A stretch of DNA of 64,000 nt, from the NCBI GenBank assembly GCA_010356995.1, contig ML996696.1, positions 126,364 to 190,363 of the forward strand, written 5' to 3'. The translations under genes were made by a program, and so were the position numbers. Each line of letters begins with the position of its first letter. The stretch's first letter is position 1. This DNA is from Trichodelitschia bisporula. Its lineage: Eukaryota; Ascomycota; Dothideomycetes; Phaeotrichales; Phaeotrichaceae. The notes beneath the pieces were generated by a model. It made no database searches. It saw nothing but the letters and a program-made list of their open reading frames with translations, and was not told where the DNA came from. Of the stretch, positions 1 through 10,068 are shown piece after piece.

Positions 1-1
1 G

Positions 2-187
2 GTGGCTAGCCGGTACATCAAGTTCAACTTCAAGGTCGCCGACCTGGTACAGCCGACTGGCCGGAACAACAACGATACCTTCTCCTCCGAGACAGGTACG
101 GCCAACCAGAATGGCGGAGCCGCGGCTACAGATGGTGCGGCTGCGACGAGCGCTGCTGCCCGGCGTCTGTTGGTCAAGTACATGTGA
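2..187 (+). CDS. 3' end of a gene entering from the left (function unknown)
   Basis: An open frame runs from the left edge to a TGA at 185-187 and gives about 61 C-terminal residues. The stretch starts with a mixed charged/hydrophobic segment (RYIKFNFKVADLVQPTG) and continues into a low-complexity Gly/Ala/Thr/Asn linker ending ARRLLVKYM. No ATG lies at its start, so the coding region begins outside the window. I do not recognise the family. The Ala/Thr-rich tail would fit a linker of a secreted or wall protein, but this is a guess. Confidence 0.35.
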   Translation: MASRYIKFNFKVADLVQPTGRNNNDTFSSETGTANQNGGAAATDGAAATSAAARRLLVKYM

Positions 188-1405
188 AGCGGTTAAATTG
201 TTGGAAGGTGTAATTATATGCTTGGCTGTTGGGCCTTGTCAATCGCTTGGTTTATTCAACCAGCGCTGTGGATAGTGTGATTGGGGGTGGGCAAGCAAGC
301 AAGCAACGGCGCGGCATGCGGGGGAGGGCTTAATGAAATCATACACTAGTGATCGGACTGGCTTGTTTTTGCGCTTGGTCTTGTTGGGTGCATCTTTGTG
401 GCGCTAGGATTGATGGCGTCGGACTTGTTCATTTTTTCTTTTCTTCACGGGGAAGAGAACTTTATGGGAGAGTGTATATAGATGGTAGGCGATATTGAAT
501 TTGTTGACGCATGGCTTTTACTCCAACGTGGTTCCAGTGAATGGTGAGGTTTGTGGTGTGGTGCTCTGCTCGGGGATGCCGTTGACTCTGCCACGCGGGT
601 CTTCAGGTGGGTAAAGGCTAGACCTACTGCTTTTGAAGCCTCTAACCTTCGCTAGACATCCCCAACTCATTCATCCAACTGCAGTCTTCGCTCTCCACGT
701 CAAATTTCTACAACTTCCATATTTCACGTGACACACCCTCGATGCAGCTGACAAAACTCCGAAGGTCCAGTCCTGCCAAAATCTACCCCTCACGCCTGGA
801 ATACGAGTCGGAAATATACGTCTACGCGGGCCCCAAGGCCTAAGATAAACCACCAATCTCACTTTCCGCCGTCAGCATGTTCCGCAATCTATCGCAAACG
901 CGCCATCGCGTGCCCCCATCCGGCATAATCAGCAACGGGTATGACGCCGATGGAAGAGCAAAGTACACTCCCAAATATCAACTCACTGCATTCGCTAAAC
1001 TGAGGCTCAAAGTGCACGGCAGCAGTTTCTCCCCAGATGCTCACGTCGATGACATCGATCTGGACCGCCATGCCGTTACTTCGAGATCCAACGCTGTAGT
1101 TCTAGTAAAATCTTAAACACATCCCGTGTCCCGCCATGTATATTGCCCAGCGCCGCATCACCTGCAACAACCTCTCGATCCACCAATCCTCCCCCGATGA
1201 ATGAGAGAGATCCGCCAATCCGCCTCCCCCCGCGCATTTATTCTCCGCAAAGGCGGCACAACCTGCCCCTTCAAGCCCTCCATCTGACCCTCCGCCCGGG
1301 CCGTGCGCGCGTCGCATCCATAAGGTTATATACCCAACGGGCGCGGTGCTCGCGCGTGCTTGCTTCACGACCACCAACCCCAGCTTCACCCATCCTACCG
1401 CCGCC
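188..1405. other. Intergenic region with the AA9 core promoter
   Basis: No gene is supported here. Short open frames on both strands lack family features. A good TATA element (TATATA at 1327-1332) lies about 75 nt upstream of the AA9 ATG and is followed by a C-rich leader, the usual layout of a fungal core promoter. Confidence 0.5.
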
Positions 1406-2258
1406 ATGCGACCAGACACAAGCATGACAAGCTCACTCTTGCTCGCCCTGCTGGCAAGCGTGGCCCCCCTCGCCGCGGCCCACGGCCATGTCACTGGTAT
1501 TGTGGCGGCGGGGAAGTACTTCACGGGGTATACGCCGAACTTCCAGTACATGAATCCGAAGCCCAAGGTGCCGGCGTGGAGTGCGGGGGGGTATGGGCAG
1601 GGGGGGATTGTGGCGGATGCGTATAATAAGGTATGTTCTCCTCTGGGCTGTATAAGCTCGCACTAGCTCGCCCGCTGCGCTCGTCGACACTCGCTGACAC
1701 TTGCTCGTTCCTTAGATCGACATCGTATGCCACGACAACGCAAAGCCTGGCGAAGCCTACGCCACCGTGCCCGCGGGCTCGAAGATTGATATTCAATGGT
1801 CCCCCTGGGCGGAGTCGCACCACGGGCCCGTCATGGACTATCTCGCGCCCTGCCCGGGGGACTGCCTTACCCTACGCGACGGCTCGGGGCTCAAGTTCAC
1901 TAAGATCGCGGAGAGTGGGCTGATCACGCCCGGCCCGCCGAGCAGCTACGTGTGGGCGACGGATGTGATGCGCAAACGGAACAATACGTGGAGCGTGACG
2001 ATCCCCGCTGGGTTGAAGGAGGGGAATTATGTGCTGCGGAATGAGATTATTGCGCTGCATACGGCGGGGACGGTGGGGGGGGCGCAGAATTATCCGCAGT
2101 GCTTTAATGTTAAGGTCACTGGGGGGGGGGGGAAGGGGTTGCCGGGGGGGGGGGGTGCGATGCAGTTGTATAAGCCGGAGGCGAAGGGGATTGTGTTTAA
2201 TATTGCGGCGAATGTGGCGAGTTATCCGATTCCGGGGCCGCCGGTTTGGAAGGGGTAG
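1406..2258 (+). CDS. AA9 lytic polysaccharide monooxygenase (former GH61), catalytic domain only
   Basis: Secreted copper enzyme that oxidatively cleaves cellulose or related glucans. Two exons, 1406-1630 and 1716-2258, are joined across an 85-nt phase-0 intron (GTATGT...TTAG), giving 255 residues. The ATG at 1406 sits in a CCGCC context; a second ATG at 1424 is possible. A hydrophobic signal peptide ends in PLAAA, so the mature chain starts at His26 (HGHV), the first ligand of the copper histidine brace. The second ligand is in SHHGPVMDYLAPC (H110 of the HxGP motif). The axial Tyr and disulphide Cys lie in QNYPQC, pairing with the Cys of IDIVCHD. There is no CBM1 or linker. The 3' third of the coding strand is unusually G-rich, with several runs of eight or more G. 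Family assignment is firm; regioselectivity cannot be read by eye. Confidence 0.93.
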
Positions 2259-4246
2259 GGTTTTGGATGAAATTCATGCATTTGGTTATTGCGAGTGAGC
2301 GTCTGGTGTGGTGTTTGAGCATGTCATGTGAAGATCGTGGGCTTCAACCGGGGGAGGAGAGAGATTATGGAGTATTTCTCAGCCCCGCAAGCGAATCTGC
2401 CCGGAGCACCATCCGGCAGATCAGATTTGGCGTAAACACATTAGGCATGTATGACACCCAAGGCGTCATTCTTATCGTTGGAAGGAGCATATCACTCTTG
2501 GGAAGGGGCATGTCTATGGAAGGCGTACGTGATGTAATGTGCGCACGATGGGAGAAAGGACCATCGGAGGATGCTGGGCAGCCACGAAGGTATTTATTCT
2601 CGAGAATCTCTAACTCTTTCCTCCCTCTCGTCGTTTTTACAATATTCTGCTTCGCACCGTACCCTTTTGCACATGTCAAGTCTATGTTTCCAAGACCCGC
2701 GTGCCCGGAACGCTCCATCCGGCAGATCGTGTAGCGATAACGAACGTGTCCCGTGAGCGCGATGCAGATACAAACTTGCCGGAAAGGCCTAGTGCAAGAC
2801 TAGCATGAATCAAGCCGGGTGTATCACCTTCCCCACAGCTAATAATAGTCCGCGCTTCCGTGTCTTCGCCCGTGTCGTACCGGGCTGCGGGTAGCCGAGC
2901 CCGACGCTTGCGACTGTGCGGGTATCAATTCGTCATCGGCCGAGGCGACCAGCAAAAAGTCTTTATCTCTATACACTCAAGACTAGACAGGTTGAAAGGG
3001 CTGCATACTGTACACTTCTCAGCAGGTCAACGTCGTTCATCCGACAAGGCTGAAAACCCAGCTCATCACCCGGAGAAAGGTGGCCCCGCCCCGACATCCT
3101 CAGACTCATGTTGAAGCTCAACCTCATCTCAACTTCATCTCAGCTCTATTCATCTCCTCACCGGAGACCGATCCGTGTCATGACTCTTCTCCACATCTCC
3201 ACACTCGTGGGCCTCGCCTTCCCCACGCAGGTACCCGAACGTCCACGGGGATTCCCCGGTCCCAACCCGTCAGATTGATAACCGGGGCCAAGGCGGAGAT
3301 ATTAGCCCTCCCATCGGCGTCCTTTTGCCGCCGGTATTCCTGTCCACTCTCAGGCCCGTATGCGACTCTTCCTCTCCCCTTTAGGCCCATACACGGCCCA
3401 ACTCGCCTCTCTCCCCCATACGTGCCACTTGGATGTCCCCATACTCACCCTTCTGGGTCATCAGCATCCCCCGCATGTTTAATGGGCCCGGGCCAGCGCG
3501 GTCCCCTCATCCTCGGTTCCCACCGACGCTGCCACCACGCGTGGAAAACCCGGGATTCTCGGCGCAATCTGCGGCCAGCAATGCTCCCGCGGAAAGGCGA
3601 GTATGCGGTTCTGGGCGCCGCGCCGCGGGCATTGGGTGACGCGTGGACGGGCGGCTTGCGGGATGCGAGAGCGGGCTGGACAGGGCATATTTTTGGCATT
3701 TTTTTTTGCGGGTGGCGAGGGCTCTGAAGATGGTGTGGGGTTGCGGAGAATCAGCATGGGCAGAGCCCGATATTGATGGGGCAGATTGGGGATGGCCCGG
3801 ATAGGTGAGTGCGGGCCCCGGCGGCCCCGCGTGCGCAGCTTGATTTGCGCCTGGCGGGGAATCCTGGGAAGAGAGTGCGGGCTGCCGAGTGCGCTTTCTA
3901 CACTGTCGAGAGCGCCGAGGGAGAGGGTCCCGGCGGCCAGGAAATGGGGTGTGGGCGACGTGGGCGGCGAAAAAAGACTCTGATTATACACTGCCCGCGC
4001 AACGCACTCTCTTCACCACACACTCCTTTGAACGTCCTTCCGCTTGCTGTCTTTACTGTGCGTTTGGCTGCGCTGCCCGACCCCGGTGTCGCTCACGTTG
4101 GGACTTGCTGAATTTCCGGAAGAGACGAGTATGTCGCCTACTGCGGGCTTCTAGATTCTGTATCTCCCTCCTTTGCCCGATGCTGCGACGACAGGCGACC
4201 CGCTCTTTATAATTACGACCTGCTGCGTTCTCGCGGCTACTACGCC
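2259..4246. other. About 2 kb without a recognisable gene
   Basis: Open frames here (for example at 3080-3727) are low-complexity and have no start context, splice structure or known motif. The stretch holds one copy of a dispersed repeat (2490-2670, listed separately) and the promoter of the secreted Cys-rich gene. An AT-rich TTATAATT element lies at about 4206, 40 nt before that gene's ATG. Confidence 0.45.
2490..2670 (-). repeat. Dispersed repeat family R1, copy 1
   Basis: The reverse complement resembles the repeat at 5896-6060 and the inverted copy at 6125-6305. Shared blocks include a GA-rich segment, a region reading ATCRTGCGCWCATTACATCA, and TGATATGCTCCTTCCAA. It has no coding capacity. 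It may be a solo LTR, a MITE or another non-autonomous element; the class is unresolved. Confidence 0.5.
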
Positions 4247-5624
4247 ATGCTGCTCGCCCGGTTATCTGCGCTGTTCGCCTGCGCGGGCGCGAGTCTCGCC
4301 GCGGACTCGGGCCTCGAGCGCCGACAGGCGTCAAGCACGACGACGAAGCCGTGGCCGGAACCGGTGCCGCTGACCATGACACGAAGCAGCACTTCGACGA
4401 AGCCGTGGCCGCAGCCAGTGCCGCCGACGAGTTCGACGCTGACGCGGGCCAGCACAACGAAGCCGTGGCCGCAACCCGTGCCGCCGACGAATTCGCCAGC
4501 CCCCCGGATGGTGGAGAACGGGGTGGTGCGCGATGCGGAGTGCAAGAATTGTCCGTATCTGGGGTGTTTGAATGCGGGGGTTTTGTGGGAGAATGCGAAT
4601 GCGACGTTTTCGTGCTGGACGCAGGGGGAGATGATTGGGAATCAGAAGTATGTATTCTTTGTGGGTTGGGGTTTGTGGGGGTGATGCTGATGGTGGCAGA
4701 TTGTGGTTGAAGTACCAGTTTGGCCTCCGGACGGAGGATTTTTGCTATGTGAATACGTACGACCTTTTGCCGCGGCCGGGCGACTGTACGTTGATCGCGA
4801 GAGGGTTGTGGAGAAGTTGCTGACACGGCACAGATAAATCGGCTCTCCCGTACTGCGGCACCAAATCCGAACTCTCCTTCTACCTCCCGACCGCAAAGGT
4901 CAAAACCATCTTCTACACCGAGTGCAGCATCTGCCCGTACCGCGACTGCGACGGCGTAAAATTCTACCCGCCCGGCTCGTCGTTGGACGTAAATTGCCAG
5001 GTGCTCGACGGTTGGAACCAGTTCGGGCCACTGCACGTCAACGGGACGCGGTACGTCCTCCCTCTCCCCAACCGAATCCCCCTTCACCACACCCACTAGT
5101 TCTAACCTCCCTAAAGCAAATACTACCGCACCCCAGACAACTGCTTCGTCTCCCTGAACACAGTCGACGAACTCCCCGCCCGCCCCTCCGTCTCCACAAC
5201 CATAGCGTCCGTCCCAACAATGATAATGCAAGACCCGCTGCCCTCCTGCGGCCCTATCCCACACATCAACATCAGGGACCGCCTAGGCGGCGTATCCGCT
5301 GGCTCGGGCTCGGGCGGCGGCACGGGGAAGAGCACCTCTACTGCGGTGCCGTGGGCTGGGCGTCCGAATCCGCTCCCGACGGGCCCGCGGCCGACGGGGT
5401 CTGGGAGCTTGGGGGGTGGAGGCCCAGGCGGGCAGGGCGGGATTAATGGGCCTGTTGTGGGGGCGGGGCAGAGTGCTACGGCGGCGGCGGCGGCGGCAGC
5501 GGGGAATGGGGGGAGACAGCAGTTGCAGGATGAGTTGCCGGTTCCGACGCCGGTTATGTATGAGGGCCCGCGGGAGACGAGGGGGTGGGATTGGGGGTGG
5601 TGGGGGAGGGGGGGGAGAGGGTAG
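4247..5624 (+). CDS. Secreted Cys-rich protein with TKPWPxPVPP repeats
   Basis: Four exons (4247-4647, 4700-4785, 4834-5050, 5117-5624) join in frame over introns of 52, 48 and 66 nt and give 403 residues. A signal peptide (MLLARLSALFACAGASLAA) is followed by three repeats of about 20 residues built on TKPWPQPVPPT. Next comes a Cys-rich region (ECKNCPYLGC, ATFSCW, DFCYVN, PYCGTK, TECSICPYRDC, VNCQVLDGW) with about 13 Cys. The C-terminal third is Gly/Pro/Ala-rich and ends without a clear GPI anchor. I do not recognise the family. The architecture suggests an extracellular or wall-associated protein stabilised by disulphides. It lies next to the LPMO gene on the same strand, but co-regulation is not shown. 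The splice frames fit without forcing, so the model is fairly sure while the function is open. Confidence 0.75.
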
Positions 5625-5895
5625 GGGCTAAGAGGGTGAGGGTGAGGGTGGAGAAGTGAGCATGTGGTAATGGGCGTTTTTGCATTGCATTTGGTGCATT
5701 TCCCGCTGTTGTGGGCGGGTAGCATTGTTGTGGAGGAGAGGGAGGCATGCATGGCGTTGGGATGCTCTTTGAGGGCTGCGCTGGGGGGGGAAGGGGATTG
5801 TATATATAGTGATGTGGGATGTGGTTGTTTAGTGTACAGAGGGGAAGGGCGGAGAGGTCAGATGTGGTACTGTATAAATCGACTGATGTCTGATG

Positions 5896-6060
5896 CTACT
5901 GATGGGAGCAAAGGCTCATTATGTGCGACATAGGCAACTGTAAAACTGAGGATTGAAGTGGAAGACAATGATGAAGAGAGGAAGAGACTCTTGGGACTTA
6001 AACACACAATGCTAAGTATCCTCCTTTGCTTCCTTCCATCATGCGCTCATTACATCATAA
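5896..6060 (+). repeat. Dispersed repeat family R1, copy 2
   Basis: Begins near TGATGGGAGCAAAGGCTC and runs through a GAAGAGAGGAAGAG segment to ATCATGCGCTCATTACATCA. It matches 63848-64000 in direct orientation and 44490-44635, 2490-2670 and 6125-6305 in inverse orientation. It is non-coding. The 5' TG start would fit a solo LTR, but no partner or target duplication was identified. Confidence 0.6.
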
Positions 6061-6124
6061 CCCCTTAGTTCTAGTATGTGATGTGGGCATTGAGGCCTCA
6101 AGGCATAAAGGCGAATGTTGTTAG

Positions 6125-6305
6125 GTATCAGTATCGTTAGGTTGGAAGGAGCATCTCACTCCTGGTAAGAACCAATGGTGATAAGATGACGCGATCATAG
6201 AGTAGGGGAAGGAACTACGGAGGACTTTGCCACATCGTGTATTTTGGCATCGAGAGTTTCTTGACTCTCTTCTTCCCTCGTCTTTTGATTCGAAACGCTT
6301 CACTT
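6125..6305 (-). repeat. Dispersed repeat family R1, copy 3 (inverted partner of copy 2)
   Basis: The reverse complement aligns with 5896-6060 over its GA-rich core and CTCCTT blocks, and with copy 1 over GAGATGCTCCTTCCAA. Copies 2 and 3 therefore form a head-to-head inverted pair about 400 bp long overall. The rest of 5625-6830 holds no gene; the last few hundred bases are presumably the promoter of the 6831 gene. Confidence 0.55.
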
Positions 6306-6830
6306 CCTCGCGGTTTGAGAGTTGATGTCCCTTATTTGTAAGGATCCAGATTCGTCCAGCCTCCTACGGCCAGAGCACCGGGTGCTGTTGATGGCGAAGG
6401 ATGGGTTCGAGAGTCGACGATGGAAGCCACGGGTGATAGGAGGATGATACGTCTGAGAACCGAGGACTGGTAACTTCCCCCACAACACTTACTGCACTCG
6501 GCACTCATATATTTTTCTAGGAAGGAGTTAATCAAGGAGTCAACAATAGAAAAGCAGTTTGGTTCGACGACACCATATCGAAACCAATTCCAGAACAGGA
6601 TACTCCTCATCTTCACCACACACTTCATTCATCCACATATCATTACAGCTACAGAGCAAGATACTTCCATTTCCGCCGCACTCTCCATCCGTCCGCTTAT
6701 TTCCACTGAAGCTTCGAAACTGGCATCTACGGCCCCAGCCAACGCACAGCAGGTATATTGACATTCTACCAAGCAAAACACCTCCACTTTATCGAAAAGC
6801 AGGCTGTCCCTCCACAGTTCACAGCCCAAA

Positions 6831-7699
6831 ATGTCGCTACTCCTTCAAAAACCAGACCTGGTAATCCTCACCCACGCCTCCGACTGGCCCGCCTGGGACG
6901 ACCAACTCCACCTCTTCCTCACATCCCACAACTCCTGGCCCGTCATCACCACTCGCGGCTTCCGGCCCGGCATGGACCTCTGGCGATCCGAAAGCGAAAA
7001 CAGGCACGACGCGTACCTCGACGCTATATCCACCCGGCCTGCGGGAACCACGGCCAAGGAGTTGAGAGCCGAGACCGTGGCCAAGGGGGAAAAGGCTTTG
7101 GAGTTTATGCTCGCGACGATAAGCCCGCTGTCACGCAGGTTGGTAGTGAGGTGGGCGTACAGTCCGACGCGGTTGTATGGCGTGTTAAGGGATATGTACG
7201 GGTGGGTGAAGGGGGAGAGGGGGGGGGAGATGTGGCGGGCTGTGTACGAGGCGCACAAGGCTGCGTACTTACGTGAGGATTTCGAAGAGTGGGCGCTGAG
7301 GTGGCTGGTGCTTGAGCAGTGGGGCTTGGAATGCGATGTCCCGGTCAAGGGGATGTGGAGGGATTTTGCACGGGTTATGGATACGCATGAGCCGAGGTGG
7401 CGCGTGCAGGCGGCGGAGGAGGTGGTGGATATTGATGAGGGGGACGAGGTGAGGGAGGTGGTTAGGCATTTTGTGAGGTGGATGTATTTTGAGAAGGTGA
7501 GGGGGGGTGTGGTGAGGGGGTGTGTGGGGCGGATGCTGACGCTTTCTAGGGGGGCGAGGAGGAGGAGGAAGAGGAGGAGGTGGTGGTGGAGGAGGTGGGG
7601 GTGGAGGTGGAGGAGGAGGAAGAGGAGGAGGAGGAGGAGGAGTTTAGCTCGCTTGGCTCGGCTGACGTTAAGCAGGAGGAGGAGGAGGAGGAGGAGTGA
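6831..7699 (+). CDS. Hypothetical protein with a weakly gag-like N-terminus and an acidic tail
   Basis: The ATG at 6831 (CCCAAAATGTC) opens a frame of 222 codons that ends at a GTGAGG donor (7497). A 53-nt predicted intron (7497-7549, ending TTTCTAG) joins in phase 0 to an exon encoding long runs of Glu and a stop at 7697-7699, about 271 residues in all. Unspliced, the frame would instead run to 7802 with an Arg-rich tail. The N-terminal half (W-x2-W-x2-QLxLFL, later spaced Trp and Leu) weakly resembles the first part of gag polyproteins of copia-type elements. No protease, reverse transcriptase or integrase is seen nearby, so it may be a solitary relic or a host gene. Function is unknown. 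Confidence 0.45.
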
Positions 7700-7865
7700 A
7701 GGGGTATTGTTAGGGGGAAGATGGGTGGTGAGATTCATGAGATTCATACGCGGCCGAGAGCACTGGAGGAGATTGGGTCTGTCTTTGACGAGGATCGGAT
7801 AGGTGGCATGCGAGGCGTTCATGATGTTCTTCGTCGTTGTGTGGTGGATGCTTAATCAGCATATT

Positions 7866-7930
7866 GTACTGCCCCACTTCAGCCTTACCCTGTCGAATGC
7901 TTGATGCTTGGTTCTATGCACCCCGCAATG
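7866..7930 (+). promoter_or_regulatory. Conserved upstream module of the F-box-like family, copy A
   Basis: Contains ACTGCCCCACTTCAGCCTTA, then ATGCTTGATGCTTGG and CACCCCGCAATG. The same blocks in the same order precede five other family members. It lies 85-150 nt upstream of the ATG at 8014, with a CAT/ATC-rich leader in between. Conservation at unlinked paralogues suggests a core promoter or leader that was copied along with the gene. Confidence 0.6.
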
Positions 7931-8013
7931 TTAAAAGCTTCCTCATCTTCGTCACCATCACCATCATCGCCGTCACAATCACCATCATCATCATCATCAT
8001 CGCCATCTTCGAC

Positions 8014-8570
8014 ATGGCGTTTTCCTTCCAAACCGATGGCCCTCCTGTCCCCTCTTCTGTCCGCAAAATCAAGCCATCGACAGGTGGGGAAGAGCTGCTC
8101 ACCTTCCTCGCCTCTACTGATCCACTCCCTCCCTTCCAACGTCGCGAATCCGAAGCCAAGGCCTCTCTCAGTCGTCTCCCTCCTCGCCTTCTTTACGAAA
8201 TACTGCGGTTCCTTAAACCTGCTTCACTTTCAGCCCTCGCCCTTACCCGTCGCGATATGTAAGCCCTTTACCAACCGTTACTTCGAGACATTAAGGTTGA
8301 ATGGCTTCGGGATCAGGAGAGAAATAAAGAGAGAGAATTTTGTTATGCCCCCATAGCTGCTGGTAAAACCAGGACATTTCGAACATCCAATGTGGGGTGG
8401 ATCCTTGCTAAATCACAGAGTTATGATATCGAGGCTCGGGCATCCGCCCCAAAAAGTTCTGAATATTGGTACTGAGACGCCTTTACAAAGAACGTGCAAA
8501 GGAACGTGCGGAGGAACGTGCGAAGCGTACCACTCTTGGGGAAGATGCTTGCTAAAGGAAGCCGTTCATG
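8014..8570 (+). pseudogene. F-box-like family member 1, truncated
   Basis: The ATG at 8014 opens an 82-residue frame. It holds the family module (IKPSTGGEELLTFLAS, DPLPPFQRRE) followed by an F-box-like helix pair (LSRLPPRLLYEILRFLKPAS). A TAA at 8260-8262 stops it exactly where the paralogue at 8895 has CAA (RDM-stop versus RDMQAL). After the stop the same frame continues with family-like sequence (ALYQPLLRDIKVEWLRDQ) and, further on, a charged remnant with KERA repeats. The change is a C-to-T in CpA context, the signature of RIP. An F-box protein would act as the substrate receptor of an SCF ubiquitin ligase, but here at most the F-box stub can be made. Confidence 0.65.
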
Positions 8571-8748
8571 CCGTTGTTCCATACCGTACGCACGCCTGGG
8601 TCTGGCACCGATGACGTGCGAACAGTACCAGGAAAAAGTAACGGAGGACATCATATATCTATTCTGCAGAGGCTCTCGTCTCCAGTATCCTATCGGCCGG
8701 TTGGGCCGACGTCCAGGGCGGACGCCATACCGTCGCCAAATTACGACG

Positions 8749-8820
8749 CACTGCCCCCTTCAGCCTGACCCCGCCGAACATGATAAATGCTTGATTCCCA
8801 CCACCCCGCATCGCCTTCAG
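8749..8820 (+). promoter_or_regulatory. Conserved upstream module of the F-box-like family, copy B
   Basis: Carries CACTGCCCCCTTCAGCCTGA, GATAAATGCTTGATTCCC and CACCCCGCATCG, about 75-145 nt upstream of the ATG at 8895. ATAAATG could serve as the TATA element. It matches copies at 55.2, 57.4, 58.2 and 58.9 kb on the opposite strand. Confidence 0.65.
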
Positions 8821-8894
8821 CCCCCCACATCTTCATCGCCGCTGTCACCACCACCACTAGCACCACCATCATCATCATCGTCATCACCTTCGAC

Positions 8895-9520
8895 ATGGCC
8901 GATTCCAAAACTGCCCCCGGTAGTCGCTCTCCGCTGAGCCCTCAGGTCGGCTCCACTTTCGAACTCAACAATGTTCCTCCTCCCCGTCAAGTCAGCACCT
9001 CTTTCGTCCTCAAAACCAAGCCGTCGACCGTAGGGGAGGCTCCGATTACCTACCTCGTCTTCACTGAACTCTCTCCCTTCCGACGCCGCGAATTCCAGGA
9101 TAGAGATCCCCTTAGTTCTCTTCCTCCTTTCCTTCTATTCGAAATCCTAAAGTTCCTAAAGTTCCTTACACCTGATTCACTTCCAGCCCTCGCCCGTACC
9201 TGTCGCGATATGCAAGCCCTTATCTAACCAACAATAAGTAGTATAAGGCAGGCATGTGTTAATAGGTACGGAAGTTATGCGGGTACGATTTTTCGCTCTT
9301 ATGAAACGAAACTTCTCCTTCGCTATGAACTCTTTATTTATCCTTATAAGTCTACTAAAGGTAATTTACGTATATTTCCCCTCCTTTCTTATAATCAGCG
9401 CACACCATTTATATGTCAACTGCGCATACTTTCTACTTGCCCCCTATCTCCCTTCCCTACCCTACGATATGAAACTCAAGTTCGCTACGCAGAATGCTCT
9501 TAGAAAACTGCTGACTAGCC
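8895..9520 (+). pseudogene. F-box-like family member 2, truncated
   Basis: The ATG at 8895 gives 110 residues up to a TAA at 9225-9227. The order is a variable N-terminus, the family module (SFVLKTKPSTVGEAPITYL, then FRRREF) and an F-box-like segment (LSSLPPFLLFEILKFLKFL, then LPALARTCRDMQALI). The stop falls where member 1 reads YQP. The following 300 bp are AT-rich and TA-rich and still look like decayed coding sequence. The member has lost whatever substrate-binding region it had. Confidence 0.6.
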
Positions 9521-9535
9521 TATAGAAACGTTTTT

Positions 9536-9652
9536 GGCCAGTGTGGTCAATCCAACCGTTTTGAACGGAACGGAACCAGCCGTTTACTAGCAAATTGCGT
9601 GTATTCGTTTGCCGTGGGTTACACAGAACTGGTTGGATTGACCACTCTGGCT
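9536..9652. mobile_element. Small MITE with about 22-bp terminal inverted repeats
   Basis: The left end GGCCAGTGTGGTCAATCCAA (9536 onward) and the right end (9631-9652) are inverted copies over 22 bp, with a core of GTGGTCAATCCAACC. The whole element is 117 bp and has no coding capacity. The target-site duplication is not clear, so the superfamily is undetermined. It lies in the decayed flank of F-box-like member 2. Confidence 0.7.
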
Positions 9653-10068
9653 GTTGGGAAGCTACTAACTAATGGGTGCTATGAAATCTTTAGCCCAAGG
9701 TCTGAAAGCTAACCGATACATCCGCTCAATACCTGCTATATACATCCGCTCAATACCTGATGTAGACGCCTACCTACACGCCTACATGGAACCGGGGATT
9801 CCAGAAGGCCTCGCACGCCCACAGGAACCATTTCGCGCACGCCCGACAAAGCTGAGGTACTGCTGGGGAAACTTGGAAGAAAAAGATCTCTGACTTAATC
9901 GCGTGTCTCTGTTGGAGGAAGCTATCTACCATCTGGACCAGTTCAATTTAACCTGAATGCATGTGACTGGATGAAGCTGGAGGCTTGGAATGAGCGTGTT
10001 CTGCAGACGGAGGCACTTGAATGCCGCAGCATCGAGCATGAGAAGAAGTATTGATGTCCACGAATAGA
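9653..10068. other. Intergenic stretch without a gene
   Basis: Only a two-copy 24-bp direct repeat (TACATCCGCTCAATACCTG at about 9718 and 9742) and the 3' flank of MTQ2 are visible. Confidence 0.4.

Noticed and set aside
3080-3727. 215-codon frame on the plus strand
   Set aside because: Starts at GTG, is Pro/Arg-rich, overlaps equally long frames on the other strand and has no motif.
4053-5264. 403-codon open frame antisense to the secreted Cys-rich gene
   Set aside because: It mirrors the GC-rich repeats of the plus-strand gene, has no family motif, and its Pro/Ser/Arg composition is what the complement of that gene gives. The sense model has a signal peptide and three in-frame introns.
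6845-7822. 325-codon open frame antisense to the hypothetical gene at 6831
   Set aside because: It consists largely of Leu runs that are the complement of the GAG tract. No motif and no start context.
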